The notes under the pieces are model-generated. The model had not been told where the DNA came from and did no database searches. It worked only from the letters and a program-made list of their open reading frames with translations. Of a DNA stretch of 64,000 nt, positions 8,402-17,258 are shown piece by piece; the first letter of the stretch is position 1; each line of letters begins with the position of its first letter. The stretch comes from Parabacteroides distasonis (GTDB taxonomy: Bacteria > Bacteroidota > Bacteroidia > Bacteroidales > Tannerellaceae). The translations under genes and the position numbers were made by a program. The stretch is from assembly GCA_015060925.1 (NCBI GenBank), contig SUXM01000001.1, forward strand, positions 1-64,000, given 5' to 3'.

Positions 8402-9627
8402 TATTTATTCTCTAATTGTTTAATTTCCTTGATAATCTTATTGGGTAAATTCTGCATGTGCTTGTGGCAAGCCATTTCTAACGTATACATGCGAGCGATA
8501 CAGTAATTGCTATGTCCACAATCGCAACGAGCATTTTTATCCTCTTTCATCTTATTGACAAATGCAGGGTCATTTACCAAGGCACGTGCCATGCTGACAA
8601 ATTCAAAACCTTCTCCTAAAACCTCATCTATTTTGGCTCTGGAGGTTAATCCTCCTACATAGACAAGCGGCATTTTTAATGCTGCTCTGAATTTTAAAGC
8701 GTCTTCTAAGAAATAAGCCTCTTTGAATGGTTCAGTTGGAATCATGAATCGTCCGGCTAATTTTACACAAGGAGGTAACCAGCCAGCGGGCATGTAATGA
8801 GTCATGGTCGTGATTGGCATGGCTCCACGCATTACATACATAGGGGCTTTGCTGACAAATCCTCCACTGAGGATTAGGGCTTGTGCGCCACATTCGTCTT
8901 GTAAAGTACGGGCAACTTCAAGGCTTTCTTCTAATTCCATTCCTCCCTTAAAACCATCTCGCATGTTCATTTTAACTAAAACGGCCATATCTGTCCCGGC
9001 TGCTTTCATTACTTCGTCCATGCACATCTTCATGAAACGCATGCGGTTCTGCAGACTGCCTCCGTATTCATCTTTACGATGGTTGGTATAGGGTGATAAG
9101 AATTGGCTGATCAAGTAACCATGCCCGGCATGTATTTCTACTGCATCCATTCCAGCTTCTCTTGCCAAATTGACTGCCTGTCCGAAGGCTTTTGACATGG
9201 CTATGATTTCGGAACCTTTCATCCCTCGAACAAAAGTGGGAGAGTAAAGGTTGAAACCGGTAGAAGCAGAAATAGGAGTACATCCACAAATATTCTTATG
9301 AGACATGTTTCCGCAATGGCCAAGCTGGACAGAGGCGGCAGCCCCCTCTTTATGGATTGCATCTGTGATTCGTCTCAATCCGGGTATAATCTCTGGACGC
9401 ATCCATAATTGTCGTTCAAAAGATAGCCCGCTTTGGGCAACAGCAGCATAGGCCAATGTTGTCATACCTATACCGCCTGCTGCAACAGACTTATGATAAT
9501 TATACAACATGTCTGATGGTGCATTCCCCGGACACATACTTTCAAATGCTGCTGCTCGTATCGTACGGTTTCTAAGTGTTAAAGGCCCAATCTTACCTGG
9601 CGTAAAAAGTATTGATTCTTTTTCCAT
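8401..9627 (-). CDS. Old Yellow Enzyme-type reductase, candidate 3-oxo-delta4-steroid 5-beta-reductase
   Basis: FMN enzyme of 408 aa with the OYE barrel: QLGHCG (101-106), HAGHGYLISQFLSP (166-179), the YGGSLQNR phosphate segment, GGLTS and FVSMARALVNDP. It has only the FMN barrel, not the C-terminal FAD/NAD domains of BaiCD/BaiH or DCR enzymes (about 640-670 aa). The C-terminal cysteine cluster is atypical: CDCGHSNYC plus a Cys 11 residues later, instead of CxxCxxxC or CxxCNxC. By family and neighbours it could saturate the steroid delta-4 bond to the 5-beta form; other enoate substrates remain possible. It lies 19 bp behind the 5-alpha-reductase gene. Confidence 0.78.
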   Translation of the reverse strand: MEKESILFTPGKIGPLTLRNRTIRAAAFESMCPGNAPSDMLYNYHKSVAAGGIGMTTLAYAAVAQSGLSFERQLWMRPEIIPGLRRITDAIHKEGAAASVQLGHCGNMSHKNICGCTPISASTGFNLYSPTFVRGMKGSEIIAMSKAFGQAVNLAREAGMDAVEIHAGHGYLISQFLSPYTNHRKDEYGGSLQNRMRFMKMCMDEVMKAAGTDMAVLVKMNMRDGFKGGMELEESLEVARTLQDECGAQALILSGGFVSKAPMYVMRGAMPITTMTHYMPAGWLPPCVKLAGRFMIPTEPFKEAYFLEDALKFRAALKMPLVYVGGLTSRAKIDEVLGEGFEFVSMARALVNDPAFVNKMKEDKNARCDCGHSNYCIARMYTLEMACHKHMQNLPNKIIKEIKQLENK

Positions 9628-9646
9628 GATCTCTGAAATGAATAAA

Positions 9647-10408
9647 TCAGTATATAAAAGGAATAACCCGTTTCCGGTTACCTAATTCTTTTCCGAACAT
9701 TGTTTTGTATTTATGGTAAATGGTATTGGCACGAGGTACTAAGTTGGCAAATGTCCACCATGCAAAAACCGCACCACTAGCACTCCATGTCAAAATGGCA
9801 AAACCACACCATTCTACTATCTCTCCAAAATAGTTTGCCGATGTGACATAGTTGAAAACACCCCCTTTGGGTAAGTAGTGGTTTGTGTCTCCCGGTTTAC
9901 GCAGATGGCGTACGATATGGTCTGAATGGATGTTGATTCCCATTCCTGTAAAAAATAAAAGAGTACCAATAATAAACTGAGGAGTATACAACCACGCTTT
10001 TGTGTACATATCAGCAGGGGCTAAATGGAATAACCATTGTCCTTGCATATAGCCGTTCAGCACATTAAATGTGATCCCCATCAACATGATTCCTATCGGC
10101 ATCTTACTCTTACCCTTCATGAGTAAGGGGAAAATAAAGGAACGTTGGAAATAGTGTAGTTCAAAAAATAGGAATATTAGGAATGGAACGGTGTCGAATT
10201 GACGATCTGAGCTACACCAAAGAAGGAACATTACGATAAAAACCGGCGCTTCCATGCAGACCCATGCAACTTTATTTGAAATAGGGAATCCCCATTTTTT
10301 ATCGAATAACATGCCGTATCCGGCTTCAACAAAATAAAGGGCTATGAAAACAATGACAGCAATTGCTGCCATTGTAATTAGAAAAATATTGAAGTGTTCG
10401 ATACTCAT
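9647..10408 (-). CDS. steroid 5-alpha-reductase family membrane enzyme
   Basis: Integral membrane NADPH-dependent reductase of 253 aa with six or seven hydrophobic segments. It closely resembles animal SRD5A1 in length and C-terminal signature: HSDHIVRHLRKPGDT, then LPKGGVFNYVTSANYFGEI and EWCGFAI, ending in a basic VIPFIY tail. These segments form the NADPH and steroid site, including the conserved Asn and Glu of ANYFGE. Expected reaction: saturation of the delta-4 bond of a 3-oxo-steroid with 5-alpha stereochemistry. The ATG overlaps the stop of the response regulator by 4 bp. With the flanking OYE and SDR genes this is the expected gene set for making isoallolithocholate-like bile acids. 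Confidence 0.88.
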   Translation of the reverse strand: MSIEHFNIFLITMAAIAVIVFIALYFVEAGYGMLFDKKWGFPISNKVAWVCMEAPVFIVMFLLWCSSDRQFDTVPFLIFLFFELHYFQRSFIFPLLMKGKSKMPIGIMLMGITFNVLNGYMQGQWLFHLAPADMYTKAWLYTPQFIIGTLLFFTGMGINIHSDHIVRHLRKPGDTNHYLPKGGVFNYVTSANYFGEIVEWCGFAILTWSASGAVFAWWTFANLVPRANTIYHKYKTMFGKELGNRKRVIPFIY

Positions 10409-11103
10409 TCTTCCGGTTGTGTTTGTAGTTTGTATCCTTTACCGTGGACATTTATAATTTGTATGCTCGGGTCATCTTTCAGTAATTTACGAAGTTTGGT
10501 GATGTAAACATCCATGCTTCGTGCGCTGAAATAGGTATCGTTTCTCCAAATCAAATGGAGCGCATGAGCTCTATCTATCAATTGATTGGCATTTCTACAA
10601 AATAAAGTCAATAAGTCTGCCTCTTTGGTCGTCAGTTTGATTGATTTATCCTCAATAGATAAAAGCTGCTTTTGCAAATCAAATCGGAATTTCCCAAAAA
10701 GAAAAACTTTAACATCTTCCTTTTTTATAGGTTGATAACGGTTTAAAATTGAGTTTATGCGCACAGAGAGAATATCAAAATCTAAAGGCTTACGGATTAT
10801 GTCGTCTGCGTGAAGAGAAAATAAAAAACTGATATCATCTCTTGTTGGATGGTCGCAGAGGAAAATAACGGGAATAGCTTTCTCTGAACTCTTAATCATG
10901 ATAGCAAGGTGTTGGGCCTTGTTATCTTCTGGAATATAATCAATCAGACAAATATTAAAATTACCCGTTTGGAATCTTTGAGAAGCCATTGTCTCCTCTT
11001 CGAATATTTCAATGTGGGACGTGCCCGTTTTAAAATATTCTTGTATGATAACTCCTGTGTTTTTATCTTTACTATAATAAAGAATGTTAAAGTTGTTACT
11101 CAT
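10405..11103 (-). CDS. OmpR-family response regulator with atypical receiver
   Basis: 232 aa: receiver (about residues 5-122) plus a winged-helix DNA-binding domain (132-228, ending HGKGYKL). The phospho-acceptor Asp55 (LIDY) and Lys105 (RKP) are present. The N-terminal acidic pocket is eroded (SKD at 11-13 instead of EDD), and the switch Thr is Cys (FLCD). No histidine kinase gene is nearby. It may therefore be regulated without standard phosphorylation. The 4-bp overlap with the 5-alpha-reductase gene places it in that operon, probably as its regulator. Confidence 0.85.
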   Translation of the reverse strand: MSNNFNILYYSKDKNTGVIIQEYFKTGTSHIEIFEEETMASQRFQTGNFNICLIDYIPEDNKAQHLAIMIKSSEKAIPVIFLCDHPTRDDISFLFSLHADDIIRKPLDFDILSVRINSILNRYQPIKKEDVKVFLFGKFRFDLQKQLLSIEDKSIKLTTKEADLLTLFCRNANQLIDRAHALHLIWRNDTYFSARSMDVYITKLRKLLKDDPSIQIINVHGKGYKLQTQPEE

Positions 11104-11109
11104 TTGATA

Positions 11110-11403
11110 TTAGATTGTTTGTTCGATGTTCCAGACAAAAGCCCGAAGTCCTTGAGCCTCCGTTTTCTTGTCCAGTTCATGTAAAAGATCAAGGAAGTGA
11201 TTGACTTTCTCGTCTTCTATCATGGTTAAGATAGCAGAATTTAAAGTCGGCCATGCATGATTCCCGTAATGAGGATCACCTGTTTTACTACCACGTCCTT
11301 GCACTACATCCCAATAAGTAAATCCACGTAGGTTGTTACGGTCTAAAAGATTGACAATTGTATCGTAATATGCTTGGTTGAATGATATAAATACAGCTTT
11401 CAT
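11110..11403 (-). CDS. small PII-like protein
   Basis: 97 aa, cytoplasmic. The fold pattern suggests a GlnB/PII-like or related ferredoxin-like trimer: MKAVFISFNQ strand, a helix (YYDTIVNLLDRN), GFTYWDVVQGRGS, an HAWPTLNSAILTMIED strand and a helix up to GLRAFVWNIEQ. This is inference from pattern only. The ATG at 11403 is chosen over an in-frame start 27 bp upstream because the protein then begins on the first strand. It lies between the RND pump gene and the response regulator (6-bp gap). Confidence 0.65.
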   Translation of the reverse strand: MKAVFISFNQAYYDTIVNLLDRNNLRGFTYWDVVQGRGSKTGDPHYGNHAWPTLNSAILTMIEDEKVNHFLDLLHELDKKTEAQGLRAFVWNIEQTI

Positions 11404-11449
11404 ATAGATGTTTTTAATCATGCGAGGCATGTCTTTACAGACTGCCCCG

Positions 11450-11457
11450 CAAATATA
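11450..11457 (-). promoter_or_regulatory. possible internal -7 element
   Basis: Leftward TATATTTG, 46 bp before the PII-like gene and at the end of the RND gene. It could give the PII-regulator-reductase genes their own transcript. No -33 TTTG is seen. Confidence 0.4.
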
Positions 11458-14400
11458 TTAATTATTTTTGAATAATTTTTTGAATTTACGATGTTTGCGT
11501 TTAATGCCGTTGCCTGCAAATACAGCATATACTGTAGGAACAATGATTAATGTTATCAAGGTTGATACAGAAAGCCCCCATGCTACGGTCATACCCATTG
11601 AACGCCACATCTCAGCTCCTTCACCTGTACCGATAGCCATCGGAACCATACCTAATACGGTTGTCAATGTAGTCATCAATACCGGGCGGAGACGTGATTT
11701 ACCTGCTGTTACTACGGATGATATGATACCCATTCCTCGTTCACGGCATAGTATAGTGTAGTCAATCAATACAATACCATTCTTTACCACAATACCCATC
11801 AACATGATAACACCGATTAAAGCCATTACACCTAATGGGGTTTGTGTGATTGCTAATCCAAGGATTACACCTGTAAAAGCAAATGGTACGGAGAACATGA
11901 TGACAAATGGGTAAACCAATGATTCGAACTGAGCTGCCATCACGATAAATACCATGATGATAATCAAGGCCATCAAAATACCTAAATCTTTAAATGTATC
12001 TTGTTGGTCTTCAAATGTACCGGCTAACTGCCAGCTGATTTCTGAAGGAATATCCATTTGGTTCAATTCTTCGCGTGCAGCTGCAACCAAATCACTTAAA
12101 ACGGCACCTTTACCTGCTACTGCAGATACGGTGATGATACGTTCACGGTCTTTACGCTCGATTGTTGGAGGTGTTAGACGTTCTACGACCTCTCCTAAAT
12201 CCCGGATACGAATACCTTTTCCTTCATTATTAATGATTAAAATGTTTTCAAGGTCTTCTACTGATTCACGGAACTCAGGTGCATATCGAACAGTAATATC
12301 ATATTCATCTCCATCTTCGCGATATTTGGAGGCTGTAGAACCATTGATGCGGTTACGCAAGTACATAGAAGCTGTTGTTACGTTCAATCCATTGATCGCT
12401 AACTTCTCACGGTCAAAGTCTACTTGATATTCAGGAATATAATCCTCACGACTGATGTTTACTTGAGCACAACCATCCACATTACGCATACGGCGAGCGA
12501 TTTCGTTGGCAACAGCATCGGTTTGTTCAAAATCAAAACCGAAGATTTCTATATCGACAGCCGTTTCACCCCCCATTGAACCTTGTTGACCTCCGGCGAG
12601 AACTTCATATTTCTTAATTTCACTATATTTAGCTAAATCTTCACGCATCATCTGGCAAATCTCAATCAAACCACGTTCACGGTCGCCGACACTACTCAAA
12701 TTTATATTAAACGAGATAATGTGTGTACCATTGTTGCTTAATTGGGCAAAGGTATTGTCAGTATCAGCCACACCTTCTGTAAAGTTAGAAACTAAGATTT
12801 CCGGATATTTTTCACGGAATTTCTTATCTATATCAATAGCCAATTGGCGTGTGATTTCTTGACGTGTTCCGATTGGTAATTCGATTTTGATACCGATACG
12901 GGCATTATCTTGTGTGGGGAAGAATTCTGTTTTAATGAACGGCAATAACATCATACTACCAAAGAAGATCAAAGCAGCGAAAGTAATCGTTGTTTTACGA
13001 TGGCGGACTGCCCAATTTAGGAAGCGAGCATAAGCTACATCTAATGCATCCAATCCCTTTTCGATAGGTGTGAAGAATAAGATATAAAACTTACCTTTCT
13101 GAGGCTTTAATCTTAACATTTGCGAACAAAGCATCGGGGTTAAAGTTAAAGCTCCTACCGTTGATACGATCATAATAATGCTGACAATCCATCCTAATTG
13201 TTTAAACAAGATACCAGCCATACCGGTTACCATGGTCAATGGTAGGAATACTGCCAACATGGTCAAGGTAGAAGCTACTACAGAGATTGCCACTTCGTTG
13301 GTAGCATGGATAGCAGCCTGCTTCGGATGGCTACCACGTTCGATATGGGTCGTAATGTTTTCCAAAACTACGATCGCATCGTCTACAACCATACCGATTG
13401 CGATGGATAGAGAACTTAAGGATATGATGTTCAGCGTGTTTCCTGACGCTAAAAGATATGCGAATGAGGCAATCAATGAGATAGGAATAGTCAAGATAAT
13501 GATGAAAGTCGCTCTCCATCGTCCTAAGAAGATGAATACAACCAACATCACGATCAAGAATGTAATCGCTATCGTATCTTTCAAACTATCAATGGTGTTT
13601 AAGATGTTGGTGGATGTGTCAACGATCACCCCTAATTTAACATCTGACGGTAGGCTGGCTTGGATTTCAGGAAGCTTTTCGTGTACCTTCTTTGCGATGT
13701 TAACAGAGTTTGCTCCTGATTGTTTTTGGATAACAATCATCCCCCCCTTAGTCCCATTGTTGAATGTTTCTTGGGCACGTTCTTCGATACTATCTTCGAC
13801 ACGAGCCACATCACGCAGATAGATATTTTTGCCATCTTTGCTACCAATAACCAGATTCAACATTTGTTTGGCATCGGTAAATTCACCTTGGACACGCAAG
13901 GAGTAGGTATTCGAACCAATATCTATGCTACCACCCGGAGTGTTTCGGTTTTCTTGGGCAATAATTGCGGAGATTCCTTCAATTGTTTGTTCATAGGCTT
14001 CTAACTTGTAAGGATCACAATAAACCTGTAACTCTCGTATGGGAGTACCTGAAATAGATACAGCTCCTACACCGCTGATACGAGCCAAAGGGTTGGCTAC
14101 TTTTTCATCCAATATTTTATAAAGGGCATTGGTGCTCTCTTTAGCAGTAACAGAAAGAAGCAAGATTGGAATATCATCCGTGCCGAATTTAAAGATAATC
14201 GGGTTTTCAACATCATCGGGAAGAGCCGATTCTACCATATCTAATTTGTCTCGGACGTCATTTGTGGCGACATCAATGTCGATACCATAATTAAACTCCA
14301 ATGTAACAATAGAAATGTTCTCACGAGACTGCGAAGTGATATGTTTTAAGTCACTCACACTGTTTAATACGTTTTCCAAAGGTTTGGAAACGTTCATTTC

Positions 14401-14577
14401 AATATCAGAAGCACTTGCACCCGGATAAGCTGTCATCACCATGATGGTGTTGGTCTCAATCTCTGGAAGTAGGTCTACTGATAATCTGCTTAAAGAAAAA
14501 AGTCCGAATATAACGATGGCTACAAATATGAGCGCAGTTGAGACGGGCTTTTTAACCGCTGTTCCGTATAAACTCAT
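11458..14577 (-). CDS. RND multidrug efflux pump, inner-membrane subunit (AcrB/MexB type)
   Basis: Proton-driven exporter of 1039 aa. A first transmembrane helix (about 12-30), a large periplasmic loop, helices 2-6 with the proton-relay motif GMVVDDAIVVLENI, a central cytoplasmic link, a second periplasmic loop and helices 8-12 (GIVVKNGIVLIDY) match the HAE1 family in order and length. It forms a tripartite pump with the adaptor and TolC homologue encoded just upstream (10-bp gap). The substrate is not readable; hydrophobic or amphipathic compounds such as bile acids are typical. Confidence 0.94.
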   Translation of the reverse strand: MSLYGTAVKKPVSTALIFVAIVIFGLFSLSRLSVDLLPEIETNTIMVMTAYPGASASDIEMNVSKPLENVLNSVSDLKHITSQSRENISIVTLEFNYGIDIDVATNDVRDKLDMVESALPDDVENPIIFKFGTDDIPILLLSVTAKESTNALYKILDEKVANPLARISGVGAVSISGTPIRELQVYCDPYKLEAYEQTIEGISAIIAQENRNTPGGSIDIGSNTYSLRVQGEFTDAKQMLNLVIGSKDGKNIYLRDVARVEDSIEERAQETFNNGTKGGMIVIQKQSGANSVNIAKKVHEKLPEIQASLPSDVKLGVIVDTSTNILNTIDSLKDTIAITFLIVMLVVFIFLGRWRATFIIILTIPISLIASFAYLLASGNTLNIISLSSLSIAIGMVVDDAIVVLENITTHIERGSHPKQAAIHATNEVAISVVASTLTMLAVFLPLTMVTGMAGILFKQLGWIVSIIMIVSTVGALTLTPMLCSQMLRLKPQKGKFYILFFTPIEKGLDALDVAYARFLNWAVRHRKTTITFAALIFFGSMMLLPFIKTEFFPTQDNARIGIKIELPIGTRQEITRQLAIDIDKKFREKYPEILVSNFTEGVADTDNTFAQLSNNGTHIISFNINLSSVGDRERGLIEICQMMREDLAKYSEIKKYEVLAGGQQGSMGGETAVDIEIFGFDFEQTDAVANEIARRMRNVDGCAQVNISREDYIPEYQVDFDREKLAINGLNVTTASMYLRNRINGSTASKYREDGDEYDITVRYAPEFRESVEDLENILIINNEGKGIRIRDLGEVVERLTPPTIERKDRERIITVSAVAGKGAVLSDLVAAAREELNQMDIPSEISWQLAGTFEDQQDTFKDLGILMALIIIMVFIVMAAQFESLVYPFVIMFSVPFAFTGVILGLAITQTPLGVMALIGVIMLMGIVVKNGIVLIDYTILCRERGMGIISSVVTAGKSRLRPVLMTTLTTVLGMVPMAIGTGEGAEMWRSMGMTVAWGLSVSTLITLIIVPTVYAVFAGNGIKRKHRKFKKLFKNN

Positions 14578-14586
14578 AATCTTTTC

Positions 14587-15612
14587 TTACTTATCTATTT
14601 CTACTTCCATTCCATTCGTTAGACGGCTTTGTCCTGTAGTCACGACTTGTGAACCATTTTCTATACCAGAAATGATTTCATATCGATCACCCATACGGCG
14701 GCCTAAAATAACCTTTTTATAATCCACTTTGCCATCTTTGTATATATATATGTATCGGTCTCCGGATCCAGATTGCTTGATGATAGAACGATCTGGTGCT
14801 ACTACATGGTTTTGAGTACCGAAGTTCATGATTACACGGGCAAACATACCTGGACGGATACGTTCGTTACTATTAGCTATTTTGATTTCGACGGGGAAGG
14901 TACGGGTTGCCGGGTCGATGGTCGGGTACACTAAACTAACTTTCCCTTTGAAAATTTCATCACCATATACATCTAATTTAATATCGACATCGTTTCCTTT
15001 CTTTACCTTAGTAAAAAGGCTTTCGGATACGTTTACTTTCAATTTGACAGGTCGGATTTCTTCGATGGTATAGATAGGATTTCCACCATTATACATATCT
15101 CCGCTATCATAATTACGGGCAGTCACTACACCTGTAATAGGACTTAACAATTGAGTGTTCTCTTGTAAGTTTTTGTAGATGGCACGACTGATTTCCAATT
15201 GTGTTTTTTGGGCATCCCAAGCTGATTTGGAGGCACCCCCAACTTTGTACAATTCATCTATGCGTTTGAATTCCAATTCTTGATTTTCTAATTGGATACG
15301 AGTTTGTTTGAGGTTGGTTTCGTCCATTTTGACCAATACTTGACCTGCCTTCACGTGATCTCCCACCTCTACCATTAGTTTAGAGATACGGACAGGTGTT
15401 TGAGGCGCTATATTGTTGGAAATATTAGCTTCGACAGTTGCTGTGAATTCTCCGATTTGGTCAACCTCTTGAACGGTTACTTGTTCGACTTTGACCAATA
15501 CTTTATTATTTGTTTTTTCAACTTGTACATCTTCTTTCTTTTCTCCAGAGCAAGAGAGGAGTATAGGTAAAGCAAGAAGAGATATAATGTGCTGTTTCTG
15601 AATCTTTTTCAT
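14587..15612 (-). CDS. RND efflux periplasmic adaptor lipoprotein
   Basis: 341 aa. Lipoprotein signal with LLSC21, then the membrane-fusion-protein layout: lipoyl/barrel-sandwich halves (VRISKLMVEVGDHVKAGQVL and SPITGVVTARNY), an intervening helical hairpin (about residues 100-135), a beta-barrel domain and the membrane-proximal domain (VVTTGQSRLTNGMEV). It couples the RND pump to the TolC-like channel. Confidence 0.92.
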   Translation of the reverse strand: MKKIQKQHIISLLALPILLSCSGEKKEDVQVEKTNNKVLVKVEQVTVQEVDQIGEFTATVEANISNNIAPQTPVRISKLMVEVGDHVKAGQVLVKMDETNLKQTRIQLENQELEFKRIDELYKVGGASKSAWDAQKTQLEISRAIYKNLQENTQLLSPITGVVTARNYDSGDMYNGGNPIYTIEEIRPVKLKVNVSESLFTKVKKGNDVDIKLDVYGDEIFKGKVSLVYPTIDPATRTFPVEIKIANSNERIRPGMFARVIMNFGTQNHVVAPDRSIIKQSGSGDRYIYIYKDGKVDYKKVILGRRMGDRYEIISGIENGSQVVTTGQSRLTNGMEVEIDK

Positions 15613-15640
15613 AAATGGATGTAATATTTATATGTTCTTC

Positions 15641-17029
15641 TTAAAATTCTTCTTGTCCTAAGACCTTTTCTAAATCGGATTTAGCCACCATATAGTCATA
15701 AATGGCTTGGTTGAAATTCAATTTAGCTTGAGTCAATGCCAACTGGGCATCGTTTAGTTCGAGTAAAGTACCGGTACCTACATCATACCGTTTCTGGGCG
15801 ATCAAGTATCCACGATCAGCCTGTTCAACTCCCTTTTGAGAAGCGTTAAAACGTTTGACACACGTGCTCATGTTGTCCATCTGTTGTTTGATAGCCAATT
15901 TAAGCGAACGTTGTGTATCTTCTCTTTGGAGCCTGAGCTGTTCGATAGAACTTCTGGTCTCTTTGATTTTATGGTATTTATTTCCTCCGGAGAAGATTGG
16001 AATAGCCAATGAAACACCAATAACAGAATAGGGATTCCAACGGTAATTTTTGAACTTGAAGTCATTATTCATAGCATTCCACATATAGGAACCGGAGAGA
16101 GACAAAGTTGGCAGGTAATCGAATTTCTGCATTTTCAATGTATAGTCCAACTGTTTGGTCTGTAAGTCAATTTGCTTGAGGTCACTGTTGTTAACCAATG
16201 TTGTATCGGTAGCCAAATAGTCACCAAACAATTCCTTTTCAAAGTCAATTAATTGACCTTTACATTCGATGTCTGTTTCAAGGTCCATTCCCAATAATGC
16301 TTTCAACTGCCATTCAGCAAGAATCAATGCATTTTCAGCTTGAAGTACGTTTGGTTCTCTGTTTTGGACAGTAACATCTGCACGAATTAAATCATATTCA
16401 GCAACAGTCCCCTGCTCATATTTACGTTTAATATCGTTATAATTCTCAATGGCATTATCGTAGCTATCTTTGAATACTCGGTAAGAATCGTTGGCGAGTA
16501 ATACGCTGTAGAATCCTTTCTTTACCAAGTTGACCATGGCAATTTTGGAAGAACGAGCCTGTTCGACCGCCAATTCTACACCTATAGCTGAGATATCCAA
16601 ACTTTTCCACAAGGAGGCATTAATCAAAGGCATTCCGGCGCTGAATCCCATACTCCAGTTATTATCACGACCGACCTCAATACCTTTACTCATATCGGGC
16701 ATTTCTGTTCCTTCAGGCAGAGCTGATTCTGACCCGCCCATGTCGAAACCGTCCATATACATGACCTGCTTTTTCAAGGTACGGCTGTAGTCCGCACTGA
16801 AGTTGATTTGGGGAAATAAGGCTGCATAGGCGCCTTTCTTAGCATACTTCTTCTTTTGGATTTCTTTGTCCGCAACTTTTACGGTGGGGTTTTCGCTCAA
16901 TGCAATTTCCAATGCTTGTCCGATATCAAGCACCAAGGTCTCTTGCGCTTGGATCGGTTTTAAAGCAAAAGAAGGTAGCACGGCCATCAAGACCCACATC
17001 ATCTTCTTTCTCGATAGAATTTGTTTCAT
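15641..17029 (-). CDS. TolC-family outer-membrane efflux channel
   Basis: 462 aa from the ATG at 17029. Signal peptide of about 29 residues ending PIQAQ, then two tandem outer-membrane-efflux repeats with long coiled-coil helices (e.g. YEQGTVAEYDLIRADV and YDVGTGTLLELNDAQ, the conserved turn motifs). The in-frame start at 17077 is rejected because it overlaps the -7 element at 17075-17082 and would put 16 polar residues before the signal. First gene of the efflux operon. Confidence 0.9.
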   Translation of the reverse strand: MKQILSRKKMMWVLMAVLPSFALKPIQAQETLVLDIGQALEIALSENPTVKVADKEIQKKKYAKKGAYAALFPQINFSADYSRTLKKQVMYMDGFDMGGSESALPEGTEMPDMSKGIEVGRDNNWSMGFSAGMPLINASLWKSLDISAIGVELAVEQARSSKIAMVNLVKKGFYSVLLANDSYRVFKDSYDNAIENYNDIKRKYEQGTVAEYDLIRADVTVQNREPNVLQAENALILAEWQLKALLGMDLETDIECKGQLIDFEKELFGDYLATDTTLVNNSDLKQIDLQTKQLDYTLKMQKFDYLPTLSLSGSYMWNAMNNDFKFKNYRWNPYSVIGVSLAIPIFSGGNKYHKIKETRSSIEQLRLQREDTQRSLKLAIKQQMDNMSTCVKRFNASQKGVEQADRGYLIAQKRYDVGTGTLLELNDAQLALTQAKLNFNQAIYDYMVAKSDLEKVLGQEEF

Positions 17030-17074
17030 TGAATGATAAATTTGACTTTTCGATAATACACATTTAAAACGGTG

Positions 17075-17228
17075 CAAAATTATTTTAAATGGTTCAATTG
17101 GAAAGGTTTATACTATTACTGTATTCGTCTAAATCTATAATAGATGAGAATCACTTTTAGAAAAAAAGGGTTAATCATTGGTAAAAAATGAAACAAATTT
17201 ATAGTTTTGGGAAAATTATGTATTTTTG
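17075..17228. promoter_or_regulatory. divergent promoter region of efflux operon and AraC gene
   Basis: Leftward TAATTTTG (17075-17082) and rightward TATTTTTG (17221-17228) match TAnnTTTG. The roughly 140 bp between them is very AT-rich, with no obvious operator repeat. It is the natural target for the AraC protein. Confidence 0.5.
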
Positions 17229-17258
17229 CTTCAAGGATTGAATTGAAATTTGAGTGAG

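Noticed and set aside
13178-13822. 214-codon open frame opposite the RND pump gene
   Set aside because: Shadow of the conserved RND coding sequence; no start context or family resemblance.
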